Shown: in pieces, positions 16,870-25,639 of the stretch
Numbering within the stretch: position 1 is the stretch's first letter
How the letters are laid out: each line of letters opens with the position of its first letter
Assembly: GCF_000590475.1 (NCBI RefSeq)
Contig: NZ_CP007441.1
Location: forward strand, 874,443-938,442
Reading direction: 5' to 3'
DNA length: 64,000 bases
From: Stutzerimonas stutzeri
Lineage (GTDB): Bacteria > Pseudomonadota > Gammaproteobacteria > Pseudomonadales > Pseudomonadaceae
Made by a program: the position numbers and the translations under genes
Notes under the pieces: generated by a model
What the model was told of the DNA's origin: nothing
Databases searched by the model: none
What the model saw: only the letters and a program-made list of their open reading frames with translations

Positions 16870-17033
16870 CCGACAGTGCGAGGACGCAACGCCGAAGAAC
16901 TCACGGAATCGACGATTGAAATGCGGATAGCGTTTGAATCCAGTACCAGGGCAACCGCAGTCAGCGATCTGTTGTTTTGCAGTAGCGGCTGACGGGCTCG
17001 GATCAGTCTCAGGTCGAGATAATAGCGCGTCGA
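16870..17033 (-). pseudogene. frameshifted C-terminal remnant of an AraC family regulator
   Basis: One minus frame reads 'STRYYLDLRLIRARQPLLQN' followed by 'NRSLTAVAL'; the next piece, 'GFKRYPHFNRRFREFFGVAS', continues in another frame only a few bases later. Together they reproduce the second helix-turn-helix of AraC proteins ('...RARQLL...S+TEVAL..GF.S.SHF.R.FRE.FG'). The N-terminal domain is missing and the frameshift prevents translation as one protein. Confidence 0.75.
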
Positions 17034-17258
17034 GGGCGCACAGATGAAACGGACGAAGCGCACCTAATCGATGTGGGGATGAATTCAGCAAATTGGATCT
17101 CCCGCGGCTGACTCACCGACCAGTAGTAGAGAAGAGTAAAGCGCACGTGCCTGCTGAATATTTAAAACCTCGTGTAGCTCCTTTCTTGTGTAGTTCCGTT
17201 GTGCGGTGTCGCCGAAGCGAATAAGGGTACATCCGTGCTCAGGTGACCCCTGATCGGG

Positions 17259-19490
17259 TCATTTTTGCTGTTTGGCTAACAAGCCGCTAAGCACTTGGTT
17301 GACCTTGGGGTCGGGTTCGTGGGCTTCGCTCCACTGTCGAAGGAAGCCCACGGCTTCCGATGTGCGTCCCAGCTTGTCCAGAGCCAAGGCATAGGTATAG
17401 GCATAGCGGGGATCAGCGGAGGCGAGTTCAGTCGCAACGCGCAGCGCGTTTGCAGCGGCCTCATAGTCCTGCTGGCGAACATGGAACAAGCCCATGGCGT
17501 AGTGCCCCGCGGGCGAATCGGGCGCTGCGGTGACGGCTCGTTCAAGCAGCGGGGCGGCTGCGGCGTCACGCGCGGTTCTTCTGTAGAAGTCCGCCAGACT
17601 CAACAAGGCATTTTCGTGCCGCGGTGCGACAGCCACTGCCTGATTCAAGGCCGTTTCGGCCGCTTCATATTCTTGTCGATCGATGTAGAACTGGCCCAGT
17701 GAAATCAGGCTTTCCGGGGTGTCTCCGTTGTAAGTGGCGACCTGGATGAAATCATCATAGAGGGCGTCCAGTTGTTTCTTGTGCCGGGCGTCAATCTGAT
17801 TGAGTTCGAGGCCTGCCAGGAGGCGCGCTATTTCGACTCTGAGCGACATCGTTTGCTCGCCCAAGTGGGGCGCGAGCACTTGGTATCTCAGCTGCAACGG
17901 CAAGGTGTTCATTGAGCGCAGCGCGCCCAGCCGAACCAGCGGTTCAGGATCACTCAACAGCTTCGACAGCGCTTCCACGCTTTGCTGGTTATGAAAGGGC
18001 GCGTGGCGAAGGATGGCGCTTCCCCTGGCGATAGCGGGAAGAGACGCATCTTGAGCAATGCTGAGAAGTTGCGGGCCCGCATCAGCATGGCCGCTATCGG
18101 CGGCGTGAAAAGCCTCGGCGAACGGATGTTTCGCCAGCTTTTTACCCGTCGCGTTCAGCCAACTTTCTATGTTGCTTTGAGCCCAAGCAGCATCTTGATC
18201 AGAGTGACATTGAGTGCAGGCATCGGGCGCACCTACGGCAGCAGATTGCTCGGGCCGGGGGATGCGAAGGCTGTGGTCCCGGCGCGTATCGACGCCCATG
18301 AAGGTCGTGCTGGGCATGTGGCAATTGACGCAAAAACTGCCGGTGCTTTCAGTCGGGTGGTTGTGATGTTTGGGGGCATCAAAAACGGCGGCGCTATGGC
18401 ACTGAGTGCACAGGGCGTTGCCTTCAGCTTTCAGGTGGAGGCTGTGAGGGTTATGGCAGTTGCTACAGGTAACGCCTTCGTGGTGCATTTTGCTCTGGAG
18501 AAATGAGCCCCATTCGAAGACTTCGTCTCGGACCTGCCCATCGGCATGATAAAGAGGGGGCTCGAGCAAGCTGAGCAGGTGGGTGTCGTAGTAGCTGATT
18601 CGTGGGTCCGGCTGGCCAAGTTCCAGCCGGCGCGAGTGGCAGCTCGCACATTGCTGCATCTGAACATCTGCGCGCGGCCCACTGCGTTTGAGCGTTGGCG
18701 AAGTTGCATCGCCCTGAGAGATGTCCTGCACCGTTTTCCAAATACCCTCGTCCACCAGCGAGACCCCGAAACCCGCATGCGATTGCCGGCTGCCTTCCTG
18801 CTGAGATACCCAGGCCAGATGAGATGTAGCCGGGCCATGACAGGCTTCGCAACCCACGCTGATTTCCGACCACTGCGTGTCGTAGCGATTCTCTGAAGAT
18901 GCGTATCCCTTTTTGAGATCGGTCGAGTGGCAGCTGGCGCAGCGGCTGTTCCAGTTGAAGTAGATGCCAGTCCAGTGGAGCGGATCCTTGCTGGTCACCG
19001 CAGGTTCACCGTGGCTCATGCTTGGCGAGTCGGGGAACAGGTGATACCAGCGCTGACCGCCTTCCTCTTTTGGGCGCGTGTCCCAGATGATGCCGAGCAC
19101 CTGCTTGCGCCCGTTAGGGAAGTCGATGAGGTATTGCTGAAGCGGATAGATGCCAAATGTATGGGTGACTTCGAACTCTTCGAGCTCGCCAGCGGCGTTG
19201 TCGGTCAGGACGAAAAAGCCATCGCCCTTTCGGTAGAAGCGTGAGGTGACACCGTTATAGGTGAAGCGGCTGTCGTTGAAGTCGCCTTTGACCGTCTCGT
19301 CGGTCGCTTCGGCTATTGCGGCGAAATGATGACTTTGCCGCCAATGCTCGTACTCCTCGGTATGGCAGGTCTTACAAGACTCGCTGCCTACATACTCGCT
19401 AGCCAGGCTGTTCAGCGACAGGAGCAGCAAAGCGAACAGCACAGCGTGATAGATGGTGTACCCAAGGCGATTCTTGAATTTATAGGTCAT
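17259..19490 (-). CDS. octaheme c-type cytochrome with HEAT and TPR repeats
   Basis: The 743-residue protein has a signal peptide near residue 30 ('LLLLSLNSLASEYVG'). Eight CxxCH haem sites follow in the first two thirds: CKTCH, CASCH, CEACH, CASCH, CSNCH, CTQCH, CVNCH and CTQCH. Next are HEAT-like repeats (around 'ARGSAILRHAPFHNQQSVEA'), then TPR repeats ('EYEAAETALNQAVAVAPRHE', 'DYEAAANALRVATELASADP'). It should be a periplasmic or outer-membrane-side electron carrier or reductase. The first part resembles multihaem proteins near nitrite and hydroxylamine chemistry, but no enzyme activity can be assigned. It is a lone gene with its own upstream region. Confidence 0.85.
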   Translation of the reverse strand: MTYKFKNRLGYTIYHAVLFALLLLSLNSLASEYVGSESCKTCHTEEYEHWRQSHHFAAIAEATDETVKGDFNDSRFTYNGVTSRFYRKGDGFFVLTDNAAGELEEFEVTHTFGIYPLQQYLIDFPNGRKQVLGIIWDTRPKEEGGQRWYHLFPDSPSMSHGEPAVTSKDPLHWTGIYFNWNSRCASCHSTDLKKGYASSENRYDTQWSEISVGCEACHGPATSHLAWVSQQEGSRQSHAGFGVSLVDEGIWKTVQDISQGDATSPTLKRSGPRADVQMQQCASCHSRRLELGQPDPRISYYDTHLLSLLEPPLYHADGQVRDEVFEWGSFLQSKMHHEGVTCSNCHNPHSLHLKAEGNALCTQCHSAAVFDAPKHHNHPTESTGSFCVNCHMPSTTFMGVDTRRDHSLRIPRPEQSAAVGAPDACTQCHSDQDAAWAQSNIESWLNATGKKLAKHPFAEAFHAADSGHADAGPQLLSIAQDASLPAIARGSAILRHAPFHNQQSVEALSKLLSDPEPLVRLGALRSMNTLPLQLRYQVLAPHLGEQTMSLRVEIARLLAGLELNQIDARHKKQLDALYDDFIQVATYNGDTPESLISLGQFYIDRQEYEAAETALNQAVAVAPRHENALLSLADFYRRTARDAAAAPLLERAVTAAPDSPAGHYAMGLFHVRQQDYEAAANALRVATELASADPRYAYTYALALDKLGRTSEAVGFLRQWSEAHEPDPKVNQVLSGLLAKQQK

Positions 19491-19820
19491 GTCTACGGCT
19501 GGCTAACCTTTCTACGCATCGCTTTATGCGAGTGTCTTATTCGATATCTGGCCGCGCTCAGGCACTGCCAGCCAATAGCAAGCGCTTCAACTTATGTGCA
19601 GTGCTCGGTATGAATCCTGAACGGGACGTGGGCATCGAGCGAACCACTCGTGCCAACTTCGTATATCTCCGACCCGTTCCGCGGCGTCAGGATTATCCAG
19701 CGCTACGGCACCGTCAACCGAGACGCTAGGGCGAATAACCGGCTAATGAACCCCGTCGCGGTTATATACGAAGCCGATACCTGAATTCATTTAACTTACA
19801 AATCAATAAGATGAAATTTT

Positions 19821-19840
19821 AGCTGACTTTTAAGTCAGCT
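19821..19840. terminator. AT-rich hairpin, possible terminator
   Basis: AGCTGACT and AGTCAGCT pair perfectly around a TTTA loop and are followed by TTATT. It lies in the long gap between the minus-strand cytochrome and the plus-strand operon. It may be a terminator or regulator site; no gene clearly ends into it. Confidence 0.4.
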
Positions 19841-19866
19841 TTATTCGTTGGCGTATGAGTGTCGGT

Positions 19867-19903
19867 ATCCATCAGATGGATTCGATTTATACATGAAATC
19901 CAT
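19867..19903. promoter_or_regulatory. cluster of ATCCAT/ATGGAT repeats upstream of the long operon
   Basis: ATCCAT-cag-ATGGAT forms one perfect palindrome at 19867-19881. ATGGATT at 19876-19882 also pairs with AATCCAT at 19897-19903. Three copies of the same hexamer in 37 bp, about 110-150 bp upstream of the first start codon, look like an operator for the 20.0-32.2 kb operon. No regulator gene for it is adjacent. Confidence 0.45.
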
Positions 19904-20013
19904 TTGTCTTATTTGGCGCCTGCAATGAGACTCAGCCTACCGACGGAGCAATAAGAATGTCGCCACTACGCAGTGGTGAGCGACTGACAAGAACGACCAC
20001 CGGAGAGAGCAAG

Positions 20014-20199
20014 ATGTGTCATGTCAATGACGCGCTGGCGTGCCCATCTGAAGGTATTGCCAAGCAGAAGTCGAGAGTGCTGATCCACCTGCCCGCTGGC
20101 CATGCCTTAGCTGCAGCGTCTCAGATCTCATCCCTCGATAGCGTTGGCGTAAGCCAGTTTGCCTGCCCTGGCGACCCGGACCACGGGGCGCAGCAATGA
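20014..20199 (+). CDS. 61-residue ORF leading the operon, unknown
   Basis: An ATG at 20014 follows a purine-rich ribosome site (GGAGAGAG) at correct spacing. The frame ends with TGA overlapping the next gene's ATG (ATGA at 20196-20199), as do the next two junctions in this operon, which argues that it is translated. The product begins 'MCHVNDALACPSEGIAKQKS' and has no membrane segment. I recognise no family; it may be a leader peptide that sets translation of the GST gene. Confidence 0.4.
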   Translation: MCHVNDALACPSEGIAKQKSRVLIHLPAGHALAAASQISSLDSVGVSQFACPGDPDHGAQQ

Positions 20200-20861
20200 C
20201 CAGCGCCTATCAACTCTATTTCTCACCGGGCGCGTGCTCGAGAGTCTCCATTGCAGCGCTCGAGTGGGTTGGCGCCGACTATGCGCTGTGCCCGGTTCTG
20301 CTTGCTGACAACCAGCAGCGGCAACCGGCGTACAAGGCGCTGAATCCCAAGGAGCAAGTGCCGTTGCTGGTAACTCCCGAGGGGACGCTTACCGAGACGG
20401 TCGCGATCGCGCTGTATCTCCATCAGGTTTATCCCCAGGCCGTTTTGTTGCCTGCCGCCAGCCCCTACGACACGGCCATCGCAACGTCATGGCTGGTCTG
20501 GTGCAGTTCAATGTTGCACCCCCTCATATTCCGGGCTCGGAGGGCTGGCCGGGTCCATCCTGAGGCCGCGGCGCATGAGGGAATTCAGCAGGTTGCGATA
20601 GAGGGCCTCACCACTCAGTTCCAGCTCGCTGAGCGCGCATTGAGTGATGGCCGGCAGTGGTTGTGTGGTTCGAGCTGTTCCCTGGCTGATCTGTATCTGC
20701 TGTGGTGTTTTCAGCGGGCGGCGCAGAGCGGTTGCGAGATTGGCAATTGGCAGGCCCTGGGCGCGTGGCAGGCGCGTGCGGAATCGCAACCCGCCTGGGC
20801 TCGCATGCTCCAGCGCGAAGCCCAGGCCATGTCGGTGATTGAAAAGGGAGCCTCGGCATGA
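20196..20861 (+). CDS. glutathione S-transferase family protein
   Basis: The 221-residue protein has a thioredoxin-like N-terminal domain ('YQLYFSPGACSRVSIAALEW', 'LNPKEQVPLLVTPEGTLTETVAIALYL', given in part) and an all-helical C-terminal domain. The SPGACS motif provides the catalytic Ser/Cys as in beta-class bacterial enzymes. It probably conjugates or reduces an electrophilic intermediate of the pathway encoded by this operon. It overlaps both its upstream ORF and the following Ycf48-like gene by 4 bases. Confidence 0.85.
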   Translation: MTSAYQLYFSPGACSRVSIAALEWVGADYALCPVLLADNQQRQPAYKALNPKEQVPLLVTPEGTLTETVAIALYLHQVYPQAVLLPAASPYDTAIATSWLVWCSSMLHPLIFRARRAGRVHPEAAAHEGIQQVAIEGLTTQFQLAERALSDGRQWLCGSSCSLADLYLLWCFQRAAQSGCEIGNWQALGAWQARAESQPAWARMLQREAQAMSVIEKGASA

Positions 20862-21934
20862 ACCTCGGTCTTTCAAAGCGGCTGATCAGCGGTATCGGTG
20901 TTCTCGCGGCGATCACGGTCCTGGCGCAAGCGACTCTAGCGGCTCCTGTCGGGCCGGCGCTCGATCGTGCTGCGCTGATGGTCAGGGCGCCTCAAAACGT
21001 TGCACTGGTGGATATGGAGCTTGCCGGATCGCGGATCGTCGCGGTTGGTGAGCGTGGCGTCATCATCATTTCCGATGACCAAGGCGCTTCCTGGCGCCAG
21101 GTGCCTGTTCCGGTCAGCACGGAACTGACGGCCTTGAGCTTCGTCGATGAGCGTCGCGGCTGGGCCGTCGGCCACTCGGGCGTGGTATTGGCAACCCAGG
21201 ATGGGGGCGAGACCTGGACCAAACAGCTGGACGGACACCAAACGGCACAGCTGATGCTCGAAGCCGCGAAGCGGAGCGGTAACGAACGAGCATTGAAAGA
21301 AGCCGAGTGGATGGTGGCCGATGGTCCGGACAAGCCCTTTCTGGACGTGCTTTTCCAGGATGCTCGGCACGGCATGCTCATCGGAGCCTACGGCCTTGCC
21401 TTTGCCACCGAAGATGGCGGCGAGACCTGGTTTCCGATAACCGATCGCTTCGATAACCCGGGAGCGCTCCATCTCTATGCACTGGCCACACGCGGAGACG
21501 AAATCGTGGTCGCTGCTGAGCAAGGTCTGGTGCTTCGCTCCGTTGACGCCGGTAAGTCTTTCCAAGCCTTGAGCGTGCCCTACGAGGGCAGTTTCTTTAC
21601 CGCTGCACTGCCGCCTACCGGCGAAATCATCGTCGCTGGGCTGCGAGGCAACGCCTTGCAAAGCCGCGATGGTGGCGCTAGCTGGACGGCGCTAAAGGCG
21701 CCTCGAAATGTGTCCGCCAATTTCAACAGCTCAGCGGTGGACGACGCGGGATCGGTCTGGTTGGCCAATGCCGCAGGGATGGTTTTCAAACTCAACGGCA
21801 ATCGCCTTGAAATGATCAAGAGCCGGCTTCGCCCGCTGAACGATCTGTTGTTTCTCGAAAATGGCGCTGCGTTGGGCCTGTCGCTTTCGGGTGTCGTACC
21901 GCTGCCTGTCATGGCCCAAGGAGCTAAACAATGA
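20858..21934 (+). CDS. secreted Ycf48-like beta-propeller protein
   Basis: The protein has 358 residues with a signal peptide to about residue 29 ('AQATLAAPVG'). It carries repeated Asp-box motifs of BNR/sialidase-like propellers: 'ISDDQGASW', 'TQDGGETW', 'TEDGGETW', 'SVDAGKSF' and 'SRDGGASW'. Ycf48/HCF136 relatives outside phototrophs commonly sit beside MMPL transporters and DUF1302/DUF1329 genes, as here. Its likely role is as a periplasmic scaffold or accessory of the transporter encoded next, which its stop codon overlaps by 4 bases. Confidence 0.85.
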   Translation: MNLGLSKRLISGIGVLAAITVLAQATLAAPVGPALDRAALMVRAPQNVALVDMELAGSRIVAVGERGVIIISDDQGASWRQVPVPVSTELTALSFVDERRGWAVGHSGVVLATQDGGETWTKQLDGHQTAQLMLEAAKRSGNERALKEAEWMVADGPDKPFLDVLFQDARHGMLIGAYGLAFATEDGGETWFPITDRFDNPGALHLYALATRGDEIVVAAEQGLVLRSVDAGKSFQALSVPYEGSFFTAALPPTGEIIVAGLRGNALQSRDGGASWTALKAPRNVSANFNSSAVDDAGSVWLANAAGMVFKLNGNRLEMIKSRLRPLNDLLFLENGAALGLSLSGVVPLPVMAQGAKQ

Positions 21935-24381
21935 ACGTCTCAGGGCCAAGCACAACGCCTGTCGACTCCAAGCATTTCGACCCCAACTCGGGCTCGCTGA
22001 TCGAACGGCTGCTGTTCAACAATCGGTTACTGGTCGTCCTGTTCTGCGCGCTGACAACGGCGCTTCTTGGGTGGCAAGCCACCAAGCTGGAGTTGAATGC
22101 CAGCTTTGAGAAAACGATCCCGACGCAGCATGCCTATATCCAGCATTACCTTCAGTACAAGAACGAGCTCACCGGTCTGGGCAATGCCGTGCGGGTCGCA
22201 GTCGCCAACCCCGACGGGACCATTTACGACAAGGACTACCTCGAGACGCTGCGCAGGTTGAATGACGAGCTGTTCCTGCTACCGGGCGTGGATCGGGCGT
22301 TCATGCGCTCGATCTGGACGAGCGGCACCCGCTGGTTCGGTGTGACTGAAGATGGCCTCGAAGGCGGGCCGGTCATGCCGCAGAACTACGACGGCAGCGC
22401 CGGAAGTCTCGGTCAGATTGAATCCAATGTTCAGCGCTCCGGGCAGATCGGGCAGCTCGTCGCACGCGATGCTACCTCGTCAGTCATTTACGTACCGTTG
22501 CTGGAAAAGACCGCCGAGGGCCAGCCGCTCGACTATGCCGAGTTTTCCCAGGCGCTGGAGGCCATGCGCACCAAATACGAAGCCGAAGGTGTGCGTATTC
22601 ACGTGACCGGCTTCGGCAAGATCATGGGCGACCTGATCGAGGGCGTACGAGCCGTGATCGCCTTCTTCGCCCTGGCCGTCGTGATCGCCGCCGCGATGGT
22701 GTTCTGGTTCACTCGCTGCCTGCGTTCGACCCTGTTGGTGGTGACCGCCTCGCTGATCGCGGTGGTCTGGCAGCTTGGGTTGCTGCCGACGCTTGGCTAT
22801 CAGCTTGACCCCTACTCGATCCTGGTGCCGTTTCTGGTGTTCGCCATCGGCATGAGCCATGGCGCCCAAAAGATGAACGGCATCATGCAGGACGTGGGTC
22901 GCGGCCTGGACCGGCTGGTTGCGGCACGCTTCACCTTTCGCCGACTGTTTCTCGCCGGGCTGACGGCCCTGGTGGCGGACGCCGTTGGCTTCGCCGTGCT
23001 GCTGACCATCGACATCCAGGTCATTCGCGAGCTGGCCATCGCCGCATCGATTGGCGTTGCCGTGCTGATTTTCACCAACCTGATTCTTCTGCCGATCCTG
23101 CTTTCCTACACAGGCGTCAGCGCCACCGCCGCAACCCGCAGCCTGCGCGCCGAGACGGACGTCATGGCCGGTGGCAAGAAGCCGAAGCTTTGGGCCGCGC
23201 TGGATTGTTTTACCCGTCGGCGCTGGGCCAGTGCCGCAGTGCTGGTCGGGATCGCCATGGGCATCGGCGGCATCGTGGTCAGCGGTCATTTGAAAATCGG
23301 TGACCTGGATCCGGGCGCCCCTGAGCTGCGTCCGGACAGCCGCTACAACCGCGACATGGCGTTCATGAATGCCGCCTATGGCGCCTCGAGCGATGTGTTG
23401 GCGGTCATGGTCAAGGTGCCCGCGGGTCAGTGCGCCCAATATGAAACCTTGAACAAGATCGATGCGCTGGAATGGCAGCTGCGCCAGCTCGATGGGGTGG
23501 AAAGCACCAATAGCCTGGCGTTGCTCAACCGCCGCCTGTTGTCTGGTTTGAACGAGGCGAACGTTAAGTGGGGCGCCTTCGTCCCCAATCAACAGGTCCT
23601 CAACACCGTGACGGGCCGCGCGCCTCGCGGGCTCTATAACGAGAGCTGCGATCTGCTGACGCTGTACGTCTACCTGCGTGATCACAAGGCCGACACCCTC
23701 ACGCACGTGGTCAATTACGTCGAGGCGTTCGCCCAGGAAAACAACACGCCCGATGTGCAGTTCATGCTGGCAGCCGGCTCGGCCGGAATCGAGGCGGCGA
23801 CCAATATTGTGGTCAAGGATGCCTGGCGGCAGATGCTGTTCCTCGTCTACGGCGCGGTCGTGGTGCTGTGCTTCATTACCTTCCGCTCATGGCGGGCAGT
23901 GGTCGTCGCCGTCCTGCCGCTGGTGCTGACCTCGATACTGGCCGAGGCACTGATGGTCGGGCTGGGCATGGGGGTGAAGGTCGCCACGCTTCCGGTCATC
24001 GCGCTGGGCGTCGGCATCGGCATCGACTACGCGCTTTACATCCTCTCGGTCACGCTGGCGCAGATCCGTGCGGGCAAAAGCCTTTCGGAGGCCTACTACA
24101 GCGCGCTGCTGTTCACCGGCAAAGTGGTGATGCTGACCGGCTTCACCCTGGCCATCGGCGTCATTACCTGGGTGTTCAGCCCGATCAAGTTCCAGGCGGA
24201 CATGGGGCTGCTGCTCGCGTTCATGTTCGTCTGGAACATGTTGGGTGCCCTGATTCTGGTTCCGGCTCTGGCCCACTTTCTTCTTGACCCAGCGCGCCGT
24301 AAGGCTTCGACCTTGACCCACACTCCACAGACATGCCCTAACGCAGTTGCAACCTATACCACCCCCGGCATCCGGACATAA
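21931..24381 (+). CDS. MMPL/RND family transporter
   Basis: The 816-residue protein has two halves, each with one helix, a large periplasmic loop and about five helices, the RND/MMPL layout. Segments such as 'PFLVFAIGMSHGAQKMNGIM' (first half) and 'PVIALGVGIGIDYALYILSV' (second half) carry the helix-4-like signature of lipid-handling members. These transporters usually export or move hydrophobic molecules such as lipids and hopanoids using the proton gradient. It is encoded with a Ycf48-like partner, an outer-membrane DUF1302 protein and DUF1329, suggesting a trans-envelope route. Direction and substrate are unknown. Confidence 0.87.
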   Translation: MNVSGPSTTPVDSKHFDPNSGSLIERLLFNNRLLVVLFCALTTALLGWQATKLELNASFEKTIPTQHAYIQHYLQYKNELTGLGNAVRVAVANPDGTIYDKDYLETLRRLNDELFLLPGVDRAFMRSIWTSGTRWFGVTEDGLEGGPVMPQNYDGSAGSLGQIESNVQRSGQIGQLVARDATSSVIYVPLLEKTAEGQPLDYAEFSQALEAMRTKYEAEGVRIHVTGFGKIMGDLIEGVRAVIAFFALAVVIAAAMVFWFTRCLRSTLLVVTASLIAVVWQLGLLPTLGYQLDPYSILVPFLVFAIGMSHGAQKMNGIMQDVGRGLDRLVAARFTFRRLFLAGLTALVADAVGFAVLLTIDIQVIRELAIAASIGVAVLIFTNLILLPILLSYTGVSATAATRSLRAETDVMAGGKKPKLWAALDCFTRRRWASAAVLVGIAMGIGGIVVSGHLKIGDLDPGAPELRPDSRYNRDMAFMNAAYGASSDVLAVMVKVPAGQCAQYETLNKIDALEWQLRQLDGVESTNSLALLNRRLLSGLNEANVKWGAFVPNQQVLNTVTGRAPRGLYNESCDLLTLYVYLRDHKADTLTHVVNYVEAFAQENNTPDVQFMLAAGSAGIEAATNIVVKDAWRQMLFLVYGAVVVLCFITFRSWRAVVVAVLPLVLTSILAEALMVGLGMGVKVATLPVIALGVGIGIDYALYILSVTLAQIRAGKSLSEAYYSALLFTGKVVMLTGFTLAIGVITWVFSPIKFQADMGLLLAFMFVWNMLGALILVPALAHFLLDPARRKASTLTHTPQTCPNAVATYTTPGIRT

Positions 24382-24400
24382 CAAGAAAGGAAGACATCTG

Positions 24401-25639
24401 ATGAATACTGTTTTCACCAATGCGCGGATTTTCGACGGCAGCGGCAGTCCGCTGTTTGCAGGCGAGCTTCGAGTTGAAGGGAATCGCATTGCGCAAGTCG
24501 CGACGGGGCCTGCGACAGTCTCGCGTAGCGATGCACGCGTCATCGACTGTCAGAACCGTGTGCTGATGCCGGGCATGACCGAGGCGCATGGCCATCTAAC
24601 CTGGCCGACATCCGTCGAGAAGTTCGTGCCGGGCATGTACCTGCCTCCCGAAGAGCTGGCGCTCACCACCGCCAGAAATGCGCGAATCCTGCTCGACCAT
24701 GGCTTCACCAGCCTTTATTCAGCGGGGGCGCTGAGCAAGACCCTCGAAATCAAGCTCAACGAGCAAATTCAGAGCGGTGGCATGCCAGGGCCGCGCCTGA
24801 TCCCGTCCTCGGTGGAGCGTGAGCCGCCAAACGAGAGCGAGCTGGATCCGGGCAAGGTCGAAGAACACCAGCTCGGCGCGGACGGCATGCGCGCCTTCGT
24901 GAAGGACTGCGCGGCGATCGGCGCCAAGGCCGTGAAATTTCTCATCTCGGGTGAGAGCGCGCTCAAACCCGGCGCTTCCCACGAGCTGCTCTATACCGAG
25001 GAAGAACTGATGGCGGCCGGCGAGCAGGCGCGCGAATCAGATGTCTGGCTAACCGGCCATGCCCATGCGGCCGAAGCGGTGAAACTGGGCGTACGCGCAG
25101 GCTTTCGGGTGCTCTATCACTGCACCTACGCTGACGAGGAAGCGCTCGACCTGCTCGAGTCGAAAAAAGACGAGATCTTCATCGCGCCGACCATCGGCAT
25201 CGTTCAGGCCGCGTTGGACGCGGTCCCGCCGCCGCACTTCGACATGACTCACATGAAGGAAGACGCGGCCATCGTGCTCGAACATCAAAAGGCGCTCGTG
25301 CCAGAACTGCGCAAGCGCGGCTTGCGGTTGCTGATCGGCGGCGACTATGGCTTCCCGTTCAATCCCAACGGCCGTAACGCGTGGGATCTCGAACTCTGGG
25401 TTCGCCATTTCGGTTATACCCCGGCGGAAGTGCTGCACGCCGCGACCGCGCTGGGCAGCCAACTGATGGGCATGGGCAACGAACTTGGCCAATTGCGCCA
25501 GGGATTTCTCGCCGACCTGCTGCTCGTCGATGGCGACCCGACGGATGACGTGCGAATCATGCAGGACAAGAACCGGCTCGTCGCCATCATGAAAGATGGG
25601 CAGTTCCACAAGACACCGGAGCAGCAGGCATGGGCATGA
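24401..25639 (+). CDS. metal-dependent amidohydrolase
   Basis: The protein has 412 residues from the ATG at 24401, which has an AAAGGAAG ribosome site; a longer frame from 24347 overlaps the transporter gene. It shows the amidohydrolase-superfamily landmarks: 'MPGMTEAHGHLTW' (HxH metal ligands), 'AKAVKFLISGE', 'LTGHAHAAEAVKLG' (His), 'LYHCTYAD' and the late 'LLIGGDYGF' Asp. It belongs to the imidazolonepropionase/prolidase-like branch. Likely cytoplasmic, it would hydrolyse an amide, lactone or ester intermediate. It overlaps the following esterase by 10 bases, so the two products may work in sequence. Confidence 0.82.
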   Translation: MNTVFTNARIFDGSGSPLFAGELRVEGNRIAQVATGPATVSRSDARVIDCQNRVLMPGMTEAHGHLTWPTSVEKFVPGMYLPPEELALTTARNARILLDHGFTSLYSAGALSKTLEIKLNEQIQSGGMPGPRLIPSSVEREPPNESELDPGKVEEHQLGADGMRAFVKDCAAIGAKAVKFLISGESALKPGASHELLYTEEELMAAGEQARESDVWLTGHAHAAEAVKLGVRAGFRVLYHCTYADEEALDLLESKKDEIFIAPTIGIVQAALDAVPPPHFDMTHMKEDAAIVLEHQKALVPELRKRGLRLLIGGDYGFPFNPNGRNAWDLELWVRHFGYTPAEVLHAATALGSQLMGMGNELGQLRQGFLADLLLVDGDPTDDVRIMQDKNRLVAIMKDGQFHKTPEQQAWA

